Assembly: GCA_027493545.1 (NCBI GenBank)
Contig: JAOSKR010000001.1
Coordinates: 152,001 to 216,000 of the forward strand
DNA length: 64,000 nucleotides
Reading direction: 5' to 3'
From: Roseovarius sp.
GTDB taxonomy: Bacteria; Pseudomonadota; Alphaproteobacteria; Rhodobacterales; Rhodobacteraceae
Position numbers and translations under genes: made by a program. Positions 8,659 through 17,744 of this stretch are shown piece after piece; position 1 is the first letter of the stretch; every line of letters starts with the position of its first letter. The notes below the pieces were generated by a model. That model had not been told where the DNA came from and did no database searches. It worked only from the letters and a program-made list of their open reading frames with translations.

Positions 8659-9634
8659 CACGATGACGGCGATCGAAATCACCGCGCCCGGCGGGCCGGA
8701 GGTTCTCGAGCCGGTCACCCGGCCGGTGCCCGTCCCGGCTCACGGCGAGGTGGTGATCAAAGTGGCGTTCGCCGGCATCAACCGGCCCGACGCGCTGCAG
8801 CGGGCAGGTATGTACGCGCCGCCGCCCGGCGCCAGCGACCTGCCGGGGCTCGAGGCCGCCGGCCGGATCGCCGCGGTCGGGCCGGGCGTTGCCGGCTGGT
8901 CGGTGGGCGACGAGGTCTGTGCGCTCTTGCCCGGGGGCGGTTATGCCGAGTTTGTCGCCACGCCCTCGGCGCATTGCCTGCCGGTGCCCGAGGGGCTCGG
9001 ACTGCGCGAGGCCGCCTGTCTGCCCGAGACCTGTTTCACCGTCTGGCACAATGTCTTTCAGCGCGGGCGGCTGCGTGGCGGCGAGCGGTTCCTCGTCCAT
9101 GGCGGCTCGTCAGGCATCGGCACCACCGCGATCCAGCTCGCGCGGGCCTTCGGCGCGCGGGTCTTCGCCACCGCCGGTTCGGCCGAGAAATGCGCCGCCT
9201 GCCGCGAACTCGGCGCCGAGCGGGCGATCAACTACCGCGAGGAGGATTTCGTCGAGGTGCTGCGCGCCGAGGGCGGCGCCGATCTGATTCTCGACATGGT
9301 CGGCGGCGACTACCTGCCGCGCAACATCAAGAGCCTCGCCGATGACGGCCGGCTGGTGCAGATCGCGTTCCTTCAGGGCCCGAGGGTGGAGATGAACTTC
9401 ACCCCGGTGATGATGCGCCGGCTGACCATTACCGGCTCCACCCTGCGCCCGCAGAGCGATCAGGCCAAGGCCGGCATCGCCGAGGAACTGCGCGCCCATG
9501 TCTGGCCGCTGATCGAGTCGGGGCGCGTCGCGCCGGTGATCGATTCGGAGTTCGCGCTGGCGGACGCCGCGCAGGCCCACGCGCGGATGGAGGCGGGCGC
9601 GCATATCGGCAAGATCGTGCTGAAGGTCGGCTGA
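8651..9634 (+). CDS. NAD(P)H-quinone oxidoreductase (zinc-independent MDR family, PIG3-like)
   Basis: Medium-chain dehydrogenase/reductase of about 327 residues. The GroES-like N-terminal domain (VKVAFAGINRPDALQRAG) is followed by the nucleotide-binding domain with VHGGSSGIGTTAIQLARAFG about residues 145-160. The structural and catalytic zinc cysteines of alcohol dehydrogenases are absent, and ALQRAGMYAPPPGASDLPGLE matches the TP53I3/PIG3 quinone reductase subgroup. ATG at 8651 is chosen for the GAGGAGGG seven bases upstream; the earlier ATG at 8633 lies inside that site. It overlaps the COQ9 gene by 8 bases, so a link to quinone metabolism is reasonable inference. Confidence 0.88.
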   Translation: MTDTMTAIEITAPGGPEVLEPVTRPVPVPAHGEVVIKVAFAGINRPDALQRAGMYAPPPGASDLPGLEAAGRIAAVGPGVAGWSVGDEVCALLPGGGYAEFVATPSAHCLPVPEGLGLREAACLPETCFTVWHNVFQRGRLRGGERFLVHGGSSGIGTTAIQLARAFGARVFATAGSAEKCAACRELGAERAINYREEDFVEVLRAEGGADLILDMVGGDYLPRNIKSLADDGRLVQIAFLQGPRVEMNFTPVMMRRLTITGSTLRPQSDQAKAGIAEELRAHVWPLIESGRVAPVIDSEFALADAAQAHARMEAGAHIGKIVLKVG

Positions 9635-9638
9635 GGCG

Positions 9639-10763
9639 GTGGGCGCGGCGCAGGCGGCCATTCTCGGGCTGGCGGTCCTCAGCCTCTGCCTGAGCCTCTG
9701 GGCGATCCGGGCCGACACCCCGCCCGAATGGCGCCTAGCCCTGCCCGCGCCGGTGGAGATGACCGGCGCGCCGGTCTTCGAGACCGTTTTCGACTACACC
9801 CCCGAGACCGGGCAGGCGCATTCACCGGCGATCCGCCTGACCGAGGACGGCTTTGATCTGATGTGGTTTCAGGGCTCGGCCGAGGCGCAGGCGGATGTGG
9901 ACATCCACGCCGCGCGGTTTTTCCGCGGCGCTGATGGCTGGCAGGCGGGGCCCGTGCATTTGCTCCTGACCCGCAACGATCTGGGCGCGGCGATGGTGCC
10001 GCGCCAGATCGTGGTGACATTGGGCAACACCATCGAGAACGAGGCCGTGCCGGGCGCGCTTTACGCCACGGTGGCGTCGGTCGGCGGCTGGGCGATGGCC
10101 TCGGTCGCGGATGTGCGCATGGCGGACGGCCGGCCCGCGCAGGCGCGCAAGCTCAGCCTCTCGCCGGTGCTGAACCGCTCGAACCTGGTGAAATCGCCGA
10201 TGGTGGAATACGCGGACGGCAGCCACGCCCTGCCCGCCTATTTCGAGATGGGCGCAACCCATGGCCTGCTGGTGCGCCTCGACGGGCACGGCCGGGTGCG
10301 CGACACCCGCCGGATCGGGGCGGCACGGGGCGCGGGCAAACCGATCCAGCCGATGATCGTGGCGCTGAGCGAAACCCGCGCGCTGGCGTTCCTGCGCGAT
10401 TTCGACCCCGGCCACCGGCTCATGATCACCCGCACCGAGGATGGCGGCCGGAACTGGTCGCCGGCCCGGGCGATGGCGATGGAAAACCCCAGTTCGCCGG
10501 TGGCGGCGCTCGCCCTGGGCAACGGGCGCATCCTGATGGCCGTCAACGACGCCGCCGACCGGCCCGAACTGCTGCGGCTGATGCTGAGCCCCGACGAGGG
10601 CGCCAGCTGGCGGGTGCTGCACGAATTCGAGGGCGAGGGCGCGCTGCGCTACCCGATGCTGCGGCACCTGCCCCGAGGGGAGATCGTTCTCACCTATTCC
10701 AAGGGCACCAAGCGCGGCGTGGTCGCGCATGTCTTCAATCCCGCCTGGGTGGCGGCGCAATGA
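9639..10763 (+). CDS. Sialidase-like (BNR/Asp-box) beta-propeller protein, probably membrane-anchored
   Basis: About 374 residues with a GTG start. The N-terminal hydrophobic segment (AAILGLAVLSLCLSLWAI) looks like a signal anchor, so the rest is probably periplasmic. The body resembles exo-alpha-sialidase-type propellers, with Asp-box-like repeats TRTEDGGRNWSPA and SPDEGASWRVL. Conserved segments NRSNLVKSPMVEY and GAGKPIQPMIV are typical of the bacterial 'exo-alpha-sialidase' group whose activity on sialic acid is mostly unproven. The stop codon overlaps the start of the membrane-protein gene that follows (ATGA), so the two are surely co-translated. Confidence 0.75.
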   Translation: MGAAQAAILGLAVLSLCLSLWAIRADTPPEWRLALPAPVEMTGAPVFETVFDYTPETGQAHSPAIRLTEDGFDLMWFQGSAEAQADVDIHAARFFRGADGWQAGPVHLLLTRNDLGAAMVPRQIVVTLGNTIENEAVPGALYATVASVGGWAMASVADVRMADGRPAQARKLSLSPVLNRSNLVKSPMVEYADGSHALPAYFEMGATHGLLVRLDGHGRVRDTRRIGAARGAGKPIQPMIVALSETRALAFLRDFDPGHRLMITRTEDGGRNWSPARAMAMENPSSPVAALALGNGRILMAVNDAADRPELLRLMLSPDEGASWRVLHEFEGEGALRYPMLRHLPRGEIVLTYSKGTKRGVVAHVFNPAWVAAQ

Positions 10764-11311
10764 CCGGGCTCGGGGCCTCGGCCGCGCTGGCGGTGCTGAT
10801 TGGCTGGGCGGTCTTCGCGCTCGCGGGCTGGGTGGCCGCGCCGGTGCTCGCCGCCGGGCTCGGGGCGGTGGCGGGCGCGGGGCTGGTGGTGGCCTTTCGC
10901 GACAGCCTGGCGCTGGGTGGCGCGGTGGCGCTGCTGGCGCCGATGGGCGTGATGCTGCCGGCGATGGCGCTGCGCCATGTCGCGGTCAGGCTGGGGCTGC
11001 CGGTGCCGGGTTTCGCCACCTGGGAACTCGCGGCGTTCCTGGTCCTCTATTCCGGGTTTCTCGCCGCCGCCTTCGGGGTGGTGCCGGTGGATGTCTATCG
11101 CCTGGGCTATGCGCCCCTGCCGGTGGCGGCGATGGTGCTCGGCCTTTGCGGCTACGGGCTTGTCACCGGCAACTGGTTTTTGGCGCTTGTTGCGGTGCTG
11201 GGTCAGGGGGCCTGGGTCATGGGCTGGGGCAGTTCCAACTGGTTCGACCATGTGCTGCACGCCGCGCTCTGGCCGGTGGCGGCGGTGGTTCTGGTGGCAC
11301 GTCTGATCTGA
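10760..11311 (+). CDS. Hydrophobic membrane protein, partner of the sialidase-like gene
   Basis: 183 residues, nearly all hydrophobic, with about six helices (for example LAVLIGWAVFALAGWVAAPVL and VALLAPMGVMLPAMAL). No catalytic motif or family recognised. Translation is coupled to the preceding sialidase-like gene by a four-base ATGA overlap, which suggests a joint role at the inner membrane. It ends before a convergent RNase T2 gene. Confidence 0.65.
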   Translation: MTGLGASAALAVLIGWAVFALAGWVAAPVLAAGLGAVAGAGLVVAFRDSLALGGAVALLAPMGVMLPAMALRHVAVRLGLPVPGFATWELAAFLVLYSGFLAAAFGVVPVDVYRLGYAPLPVAAMVLGLCGYGLVTGNWFLALVAVLGQGAWVMGWGSSNWFDHVLHAALWPVAAVVLVARLI

Positions 11312-11361
11312 GCGCGGCGGTGGAGCCCGGGTATTATCAACAAGGACGAAACACGGCGCGA

Positions 11362-11994
11362 TTACCGAATCGGCGCGAAAAGCGCGTTCGGCAACCGGCA
11401 GTCGCGTGCCGTGTCGGGGGCGCAGGGGATGGGATCCGGGTCTTTCGAGAGACAGAGCCGCGCTTCCTGAATGCGACCCTCGCGGCAAGTGATCGTCAGC
11501 ATGTCGGCGGTCCAGCCCGGGTTGGCCTTGAGAAACGCCTCCTCGACCACCGAGGCCGGCAGGCGCACCGGGTCGCGCAGCTTGCGAAAGACCGCGGGGC
11601 GGTTGACGCGGTGATAGGCCCGGCGCGCGAGCGCGAAATAGTCCACGGCCGCGAGCCCCGAGCAGGTACCGTGCTTCTTCCACTGGTACCGGGCAAGGCC
11701 GGCCGAGCCCATGATATCGGCCATCCCGGCGGTCGTGGCCCGCGACGGCGGGGTTCGGGCCGAGGAGCAGTGGGCGGGCCAGCCGCGAACATACTGAGGC
11801 CAGAGCCCGTGCAGCAGCCAGCCGGTATCGGCCTCGTCGCGGCACTGCGGGGCGCCGCGCGCGTCGCCCTCGAGTGCGCACCATGTGGGTGACCAGCTGA
11901 GCGAAAGCACGTAATAGTCGAACGCGCCCGCGCGCTCGCCATCGGCCCAGGCCGCGGATGCGCACCAAAGCAGGACGACGGCCGGGCGGTTCAT
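11362..11994 (-). CDS. Secreted ribonuclease T2
   Basis: Endoribonuclease of about 210 residues that cleaves RNA through a 2',3'-cyclic intermediate. Both catalytic segments are visible: CAS I as GWLLHGLWPQY and CAS II as YQWKKHGTCSG, each with its histidine. The N-terminus MNRPAVVLLWCASAAWA is a plausible signal peptide, so the enzyme acts in the periplasm or outside. Several cysteines typical of the family are present. Start ATG at 11994; the open frame extends further upstream only by absence of stops. Confidence 0.92.
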   Translation of the reverse strand: MNRPAVVLLWCASAAWADGERAGAFDYYVLSLSWSPTWCALEGDARGAPQCRDEADTGWLLHGLWPQYVRGWPAHCSSARTPPSRATTAGMADIMGSAGLARYQWKKHGTCSGLAAVDYFALARRAYHRVNRPAVFRKLRDPVRLPASVVEEAFLKANPGWTADMLTITCREGRIQEARLCLSKDPDPIPCAPDTARDCRLPNALFAPIR

Positions 11995-12129
11995 GCGGTG
12001 TTTCTGGTCTTTTCTTTTTTCCCGCGGGTGACTATATACGCGCCAGGTTCCCCGACAATGGAAACTTGCCCCCTGGCGGGGCTGCCATTTCAGGCGACGG
12101 GGAAGATTTGCGTCAAGGAAAGGTGAAAG

Positions 12130-12888
12130 ATGGCAAAACCGCTCATGACCAAGGCGACGGCCGTCTGGCTGATCGACAACACCACCATCGGTTTCAGGCA
12201 GATCGCCGACTTCGTCGGCATGCACGAACTGGAGATCCAGGGCATCGCCGATGGCGACGTGGCCGCCGGCGTCAAGGGCTTCGACCCGATCGCCAACAAC
12301 CAGCTGACGCAGGAGGAGATCGAAAAGGCGGAAAAGGACCCCACCCACAAGCTGCGGCTCAAGTACAACCCCGCCGCCGAGGGTGAGGAAAAGCGCCGCG
12401 GGCCGCGCTATACACCGCTCTCCAAGCGTCAGGACCGGCCCAATGCGATCCTGTGGCTGGTCAAGTTCCACCCCGAACTGGTCGATGCCCAGATTGCCCG
12501 GCTGGTGGGCACCACCAAGCCCACCATCCAGTCGGTCCGCGAGCGCACCCACTGGAACATCTCGAACATGCAACCCATCGACCCGGTGGCGCTGGGGCTC
12601 TGCAAGCAGTCCGAGCTCGACGCCGCAGTGCAGAAGGCCGCCGCGAAGAAGGCCAGCGAAGGCGGGCCCATGGACGACGACGAGCGCCGCAAGCTGCTGT
12701 CGACCGAGCAGAGCCTCGGCATGGCGCCGGAACCGAAGATGCCCACCGCCATCGAGGGGCTGGAGACCTTCAGCCTGTCGGGCGGCAGCGGCGGCAAGGG
12801 CGGCGGCGACAAGATCGACGCCGAGAGCTTCTTCAACCTGCCCGATGCGGACGAGGACGACGACGAGGACGACGATACCGACCGCTGA
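12130..12888 (+). CDS. trcR: DUF1013 protein, TrcR-type cell-cycle transcriptional regulator
   Basis: 252 residues of the alphaproteobacterial DUF1013 family, named TrcR in Caulobacter and linked to transcription control. It begins MAKPLMTKATAVWLIDNT; an N-terminal helical region (GFRQIADFVGMHELEIQGIA) and a central helix-turn-helix-like part (ARLVGTTKPTIQSVRERTHW) are conserved. The C-terminus is a low-complexity tail with a Gly-rich stretch and a run of Asp/Glu. A good ribosome-binding site (AAGGAAAGGTGA) precedes the ATG. It is convergent with recR. The family assignment is firm; the molecular role here is by homology. Confidence 0.9.
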   Translation: MAKPLMTKATAVWLIDNTTIGFRQIADFVGMHELEIQGIADGDVAAGVKGFDPIANNQLTQEEIEKAEKDPTHKLRLKYNPAAEGEEKRRGPRYTPLSKRQDRPNAILWLVKFHPELVDAQIARLVGTTKPTIQSVRERTHWNISNMQPIDPVALGLCKQSELDAAVQKAAAKKASEGGPMDDDERRKLLSTEQSLGMAPEPKMPTAIEGLETFSLSGGSGGKGGGDKIDAESFFNLPDADEDDDEDDDTDR

Positions 12889-12914
12889 GGTCCGGTCGGG
12901 CACACACGCGGCGC

Positions 12915-13508
12915 TCAGATCTCCTTGCGGGCGTTCAGCGCGGCGCTGATGGTGCCGTCATCGAGATAATCCAGCTCGCCCCCCACCGGCACGCCCTGTG
13001 CGAGCGACGTCAGCCGCACCCGACCCTCGAGCTGGTCGGCGATGTAGTGGGCGGTGATCTGGCCGTCGATGGTGGCCTTGAGGGCAAGGATCACCTCGGT
13101 CGCGCCCTCTTCCGCCACGCGGGCGATCAGATCGGGGATGCGCAGCTGCTCGGGGCCGACCTGGTCGAGTGCGCTGAGGGTGCCGCCAAGGACGTGATAG
13201 CGTCCCTTGAAGACGCCGGCGCGTTCCATCGCCCAGAGGTCGGCCACGTCCTCGACCACGCAGATGAGGCCGGTCGCACGGCGCTGGTCGGCGCAGATGT
13301 GGCATATCTCCGTCGTGCCGACATTGCCGCAAATCGTGCATTCGCGCGCCGTCTCGGCAACCTTCTGCATCTGCCGCGCGAGCGGCGTCAGCAGCAGGTC
13401 GCGCTTGCGCACAAGCTGCAGCACCGCGCGCCGGGCCGAGCGGGGGCCAAGCCCCGGCAGCCGGGCCATCAGCTCGATCAGCGTCTCGATGTCGCGGGTG
13501 GAACTCAT
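12915..13508 (-). CDS. recR: Recombination protein RecR
   Basis: RecF-pathway DNA repair protein of about 197 residues. An N-terminal helix-hairpin-helix ([15 protein letters not shown]), the zinc finger [16 protein letters not shown] and a Toprim domain ([15 protein letters not shown] to [16 protein letters not shown]) are visible in order. The start ATG at 13508 gives [19 protein letters not shown], the normal N-terminus; upstream in-frame codons antisense the ybaB end. It is co-directional with ybaB, 25 bases away, in the common ybaB-recR pair. Confidence 0.96.
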   Translation of the reverse strand: MSSTRDIETLIELMARLPGLGPRSARRAVLQLVRKRDLLLTPLARQMQKVAETARECTICGNVGTTEICHICADQRRATGLICVVEDVADLWAMERAGVFKGRYHVLGGTLSALDQVGPEQLRIPDLIARVAEEGATEVILALKATIDGQITAHYIADQLEGRVRLTSLAQGVPVGGELDYLDDGTISAALNARKEI

Positions 13509-13533
13509 GCGTCTTGGCCCCGGCCCGGGGGCC

Positions 13534-13878
13534 TCAGAACGGCAGGTCCATGTCCTTGGGCAGGCCCATGCCCTCGGTGATCCTGCCCATCTCCTTTTTG
13601 GCGCGCTCGCCGGCCTTGGCCTGGGCATCCTTGATCGCGGCGAGGATCAGGTCCTCGACCACCTCCTTGTCGTCGGCGTTGAAGATCGAGGGGTCGATGT
13701 CGAGAGACTTCAACTCGCCCTTGACGGTGCAGGTGGCGCGGACGAGACCGGCGCCGGACTCGCCCTCGACGGTCACGCGATGCATCTCTTCCTGCAGGGC
13801 GGCCATCTTCTTCTGCATCTCCTGGGCGGCCTTCATCATCTTGGCCATGTCGCCCATCTGGCCCAGTCCCTTGAACAT
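13534..13878 (-). CDS. YbaB/EbfC nucleoid-associated protein
   Basis: 114 residues, a DNA-binding dimer of the YbaB/EbfC family. [20 protein letters not shown] begins the long helix, followed by the conserved sheet ([20 protein letters not shown]) and the C-terminal helix ending LPKDMDLPF. It sits upstream of recR. In most relatives dnaX precedes it, but here the upstream 135 bases hold no dnaX end and then meet an insertion-sequence remnant, so the operon is shortened or rearranged. Confidence 0.94.
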   Translation of the reverse strand: MFKGLGQMGDMAKMMKAAQEMQKKMAALQEEMHRVTVEGESGAGLVRATCTVKGELKSLDIDPSIFNADDKEVVEDLILAAIKDAQAKAGERAKKEMGRITEGMGLPKDMDLPF

Positions 13879-14012
13879 CGCCTCTCCGGGGTTCGGGTTT
13901 CGTTTGCTGTCGCATCCTAGATACGGGGGCCGGGGGCGGGGACAAGGGCAGGCGGACGCGGCGGGTTGTTGCGGCCGGCCGGGCGGGCGGCGGCGCAGGT
14001 TGGTGATGCATG

Positions 14013-15150
14013 GCGTATTTCGTTGAAAAACTCGTGCTTGATCGAAGCGTAAGTTGCTGATTCAATTATTCTGACCAGCGCGAGAGTTGAGCAATGTTGG
14101 GACCGAGACAGGAAGCGCAGGCAGCACTTTTCTACGAGTTCTCGCTGGAAGATCATGTTCCCCAAGATCACTTGTTGCGTTCGATTGATCGGTTCGTCGA
14201 TCTGAGCGACATCCGCCAGTATTTGGCAGAGTTTTACAGCCACACGGGCCGACCCTCGGTCGATCCTGAGTTGCTGATCCGCATGCTGTTGGTCGGCTAT
14301 TGCTTCGGCATCCGGTCGGAGCGTCGCCTGTGCGAGGAGGTGCATCTGAACCTGGCGTATCGCTGGTTCTGCCGCCTCGATCTGAGCGACCGGGTTCCGG
14401 ATCACTCCACCTTCTCCAAGAACCGTCATGGCCGGTTTCGCGACAGCGAATTGCCGCGCCATCTGTTTGAGACGACCGTCGCGCGCTGCATCGCGGAAGG
14501 TCTGGTCAGTGGCTAACGCATGGCCATCGACGCCAGCCTTATCGAGGCCGATGCGAACAAGCAGAACTCTACACCGAAGGAGGACTGGGACGTCTCGCAG
14601 ATCGACCCGGCCGCTGCACCCCGCGTGGTTCGCGAGTATCTCGACACGCTGGACGAGGCTGCCTTCGGGGCCGCCAGCGAGGTCCAGCCCAAGTTCACCT
14701 CGCATTCCGACCCGGGGACCGACCGGCAAGGGGCGCGCCAAATACCGCGCCTTGCGACTGACCTGTCAGGCGTGCCCATCGAAACAGAAATGCTGCCCGA
14801 ATGCAGATGCCAGATCGATCACCCGCGAAGAACACGAAGACGCCCGCCAGGTCGCCAAGGATATCTCGAAGGCCAAGCAATACGACTTCTCGATGAAGCT
14901 TCGCAAAAAGGTCGAGATGCTCTTCGCCCACCTCAAGCGCATTCTGGGCCTGGGTCGGCTGCGATTACGAGGTCCATGTGGCGCAAATGACGAATTCTTG
15001 CTCGCAGCCACCGCCCAGAACCTCCGGGAACTGGCAAAGATCTTTCCCGCACCGCAGCAAACGCGCAAAGCCTGATCAAAGAGGCGCTTGCGCGCTCTTC
15101 AGGCCGTCACTTTATGCGCAAGCAACACGTTGTTTTTCCACAGAATCGGC
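14013..15150 (+). mobile_element. IS1182-like insertion sequence, internally deleted
   Basis: The ends carry imperfect inverted repeats: left GTATTTCGTTGAAAAACT near 14015-14032 and right TTGTTTTTCCACAGAAT near 15130-15146, matching at about 12 of 16 aligned positions when one is reversed. Between them is a decayed transposase gene. The element is about 1.14 kb, shorter than a usual 1.6-1.7 kb IS1182-type element. Target duplications were not found. Ends are approximate. Confidence 0.65.
14094..15075 (+). pseudogene. Transposase pseudogene, IS1182/DDE type
   Basis: The N-terminal part (MLGPRQEAQAALFYEFSLED, then DPELLIRMLLVGYCFGIRSE) is intact to an in-frame TAA at 14514-14516; sequence after it continues as MAIDASLIEADANKQN. 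After about TSHSDPG the central catalytic part of the family, roughly 200 residues, is missing. The C-terminal block resumes in another frame as TCQACPSKQKCCPNADA, then KKVEMLFAHLKRILGLGRLRLRGP, ending near 15075. Stop codon, large deletion and frame change together show an inactive remnant. Confidence 0.85.
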
Positions 15151-15570
15151 GGTTTCCGGACCTTCTCTGCGATATTTGGCGACCTCCCCTCGAGTGAAAA
15201 AGCGGTCATTCGCGGAACTATTCAGACGCGAGATCAAAACATTGATCGGAGAGGCAGAGCCCGGCCCTTTTCTGCGATCGGTTCGATTGCTGCACTTGCG
15301 GGGAGAACCTCAACTCGCGGTGATTTCGGGTCCGAATGGCTGACGGACCAAAGCTGACCTTGACAGGGATTGATGGCGCTCGATCCTCCGACTCTCAGAA
15401 TACCAGCGAACGTGCCGTTCCTATCGCCGCAGACCACATCGGTTCATCTCTTCGGGCGCGCTGCAAGACCAATGGCTTTCCCCTGCCATTCGCCTGCTTT
15501 TTTCGAGAACAAGTGCGCCGATCGCATAGCCGGCCCACCCTCTCCATCAGGCAGCGCGGCAGCCCCGCGC
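15151..15570. other. Gene-free stretch inside the island
   Basis: About 420 bases between the insertion-sequence remnant and the 3' end of the GntR gene. Open frames exist on both strands but show no recognisable domain, no ribosome-binding site and no family-like composition. I see no gene, tRNA or strong hairpin here; it may be island debris. Confidence 0.5.
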
Positions 15571-16266
15571 TCAAACCGCATCCGTCAGGGCAAGCAGGTT
15601 GCGCCCGGATTTATGGACGCCGTCCCGGATGTCGTTGGTGATAGCGTCGCGCAATGCGGCCGCGTCGCGGGTCGTCAGGGCCGCAAGAATTTCCTTGTGA
15701 CGATCGATCTCGTAATACTCCGTGACCCGCATGATGGCTTGGCGCTGGAACGGGCCAAGCTGCAGCCAGATGCTTTCGACGATCGGCATCGAGGCCTGCG
15801 CCGGGTTGACCGTGTAGAGCGTGCGATGAAAGGCCTGATTCAGCAAGGTCAGCTGATCCAGATCCCGTTCAGCGACGAACCGGTCCATCCTGTCGTCGAT
15901 CTCGGTCAGCTTTTCGATGATGATGTCTGACACATAGGGCAGCGCACGCTTGGCTGTATGGACCTCGACCGCGATGCGCAGGGCGACCAGCTCCTCAAAG
16001 TGATCGGGCGTCATCAAAGGCACCGTCATGCGCCTGTTATCCTTGATCTGTATCGCATGTTCCGAGCTGAGCCGCCGGACCGCCTCGCGCACCGGCGTCG
16101 GGCTGAGGCCCAGGCGTTCGGCCAGACCCCGCATCGTCAGCGACGTGCCGGGCTCGATCGCGCCCAGCATGATCGCGTTGCGCAGGCGCTCGTAGACGTA
16201 TTCCTGCGTCGTTGCCGCCGCATTTTCAGGAATGTCCGGGATGTTGAGGTCGCTGTTGCGGATCAT
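15571..16266 (-). CDS. GntR-family transcriptional regulator (FCD/FadR type)
   Basis: About 231 residues. The N-terminal winged helix (ERLRNAIMLGAIEPGTSLTM, then LSPTPVREAVRRLSSE) binds DNA; the C-terminal FCD helical domain (LVALRIAVEVHTAKRAL, FHRTLY, later HKEILAALTTRDAAAL) binds the effector. MIRNSDLNIPD at 16266 is taken as the start; an upstream ATG at 16326 extends into the AT-rich promoter. It is divergent from the glutamine-synthetase-like and amine-oxidase genes and probably controls them, by position. It closely resembles the second GntR regulator at 23371 (shared IWLQLGP-type segment and FHRTLY). Confidence 0.88.
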   Translation of the reverse strand: MIRNSDLNIPDIPENAAATTQEYVYERLRNAIMLGAIEPGTSLTMRGLAERLGLSPTPVREAVRRLSSEHAIQIKDNRRMTVPLMTPDHFEELVALRIAVEVHTAKRALPYVSDIIIEKLTEIDDRMDRFVAERDLDQLTLLNQAFHRTLYTVNPAQASMPIVESIWLQLGPFQRQAIMRVTEYYEIDRHKEILAALTTRDAAALRDAITNDIRDGVHKSGRNLLALTDAV

Positions 16267-16396
16267 GTCGCTGTCCTTGGATAGGCCTTGCGCAACTATA
16301 ACTATATTGCCTGAACAGATTGACACAATGCGGTAAATGATATTACTACAATCACAACGATATCACGATACTGATAACAGTATCTAATGGTGGCAC
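16267..16396. promoter_or_regulatory. Divergent AT-rich promoter with a perfect operator-like palindrome
   Basis: The 130 bases between the regulator and the glutamine-synthetase-like gene are far richer in A/T than their surroundings. GATACTGATAACAGTATC at 16367-16384 has two perfect 7-base arms and a 4-base spacer, only 12 bases before the ATG. Further A/T motifs (ATAACTATATTG near 16297, GATATCACGATA near 16359) may be promoter elements. A GntR dimer binding the palindrome is a natural inference. Confidence 0.6.
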
Positions 16397-17744
16397 ATGT
16401 CCGAAAACAAGGCCGAAGCCTGGCTGGCAAAGCATCCGGAGATCGATTCCATCTTCGCCAGTGTCTGCGATCTGAACGGCACGATGCGGGGCAAGCGTAT
16501 TCCCGTGGATCAGGTGTCCAAGGTGGTCGAGGGGGATTGCGGATGCCCTTGTCGATTGTTGGCATGGATGTCTGGGGCGAGGATGTCGAAAACAGCGAAC
16601 TGGTCTTCGAGACCGGCGATTCCGACGGGCTGTGCGATTTTACCGGCCGCCCCCTGATGCCGATCAGCTGGACCAGCCGCCCGACGGCGCTGGCGATGCT
16701 GTGGATGCGCCAGGAGGACGGCACGCCGTTTCCGGGCGATCCGCGTCGTGCCCTGGCGCGTGTGGCCGAGCAATACAGGGACCGCGGATTGACGCCGGTC
16801 GTGGCGACCGAGCTGGAATTCTACCGGTCGATCCGACAGGGGATCACCCGCAGGCGCCCTGCTCGCCGGTGACCGGCAAGCGGCTGGATTCCGACGGGGC
16901 GCTGTCACTGGACGAATTGCAGCACTTCGATGAATTTCTGAACGACGTCTATGATGCCTGCGAATTGCAGGGCATTCCTGCGGATGCGGCGATTTCGGAA
17001 AACGGTGCCGGGCAGTTCGAGATCAACATGCGCCATGTTGCCGACCCGTTGCGCGCCGCCGACGATGCCGTACTGTTCAAGCGGCTGGTGCGCGGCATCG
17101 CGCGCAAGCACGGGTTTGCCGCCACCTTCATGGCCAAACCCTATGGCAATCTGTCCGGCAGCGGCTTTCATGTGCATTTCTCGCTGGTCGATAAGGCCGG
17201 CGTGAATGTGTTCGACAACGGCGGTGCCGAAGGCACACCATTGATGCTGAACGCGGTGGCCGGATTGCTGGCGACGATGCAGCAAAATACCCTGACATTC
17301 GCTCCGCACGAAAACTCCTATCGCCGCCTGCTACCCGGTGCGCATGCGCCCACCAACGTGGCCTGGGGCTATGAAAACCGCACCGCCGCGATCCGCATTC
17401 CCGGCGGCTCTCCCGAGGCGCGGCGCATCGAGCATCGCGTCGCCGGGGCGGATGCCAATCCCTACCTTGTGCTGGCCAGCGTTCTGGGCGGCGCGCTCTT
17501 GGGCATCGAGCGGGACATGCAGCCGGCGGCCCCGATCACCGGCGATGCGTATTCGATGAAGCTGGACAACCTGCCGCTGGACTGGGCGACCGCCATCGAC
17601 GCCTTTCGCAAGGGAGCGGATGTGCCCGCGATCTTTTCCAATCGCCTGCAAACGATGCTGGTCGAATGCAAGTTACAGGAACTGCGCAAATTTGCCCGCC
17701 ATGTGACCAATTTCGAATATGACACCTATCTGGAGGTCGTGTGA
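16397..17744 (+). CDS. Glutamine-synthetase-family ligase (gamma-glutamyl-amine synthetase type), two frame breaks
   Basis: About 448 residues. ATP-dependent ligation of glutamate to an amine (PuuA-like) is the likely reaction, given the neighbouring amine oxidase and the polyamine-binding protein gene. It starts MSENKAEAWLAKHPEIDSIF, has the N-terminal domain to about residue 110, and then catalytic motifs ATELEFYL, ENGAGQFEINMRH, SGSGFHVHFSL, and near the C-terminus NRTAAIRIPGG and RIEHRVAGADANPYLVLAS. Frame breaks near 16536 (one G missing from a G run) and 16833 (CCTGG read as CCGG) are single-base and look like sequencing errors. The stop overlaps the next start (TGATG). Confidence 0.82.

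Noticed and set aside
13505-14065. Open frame that could be a dnaX C-terminus before ybaB
   Set aside because: The residues are low-complexity Pro/Arg/Ala and show no DnaX-like sequence; part of it is only the antisense of ybaB.
14514-14516. Programmed frameshift or readthrough in the IS transposase
   Set aside because: The stop is followed by a roughly 200-residue deletion of the catalytic part, so the element is dead whatever happens at this codon.
15336-15930. Plus-strand open frames over the island gap and the GntR 3' end
   Set aside because: No domain, no ribosome-binding site, and much of their length is antisense to the GntR gene.
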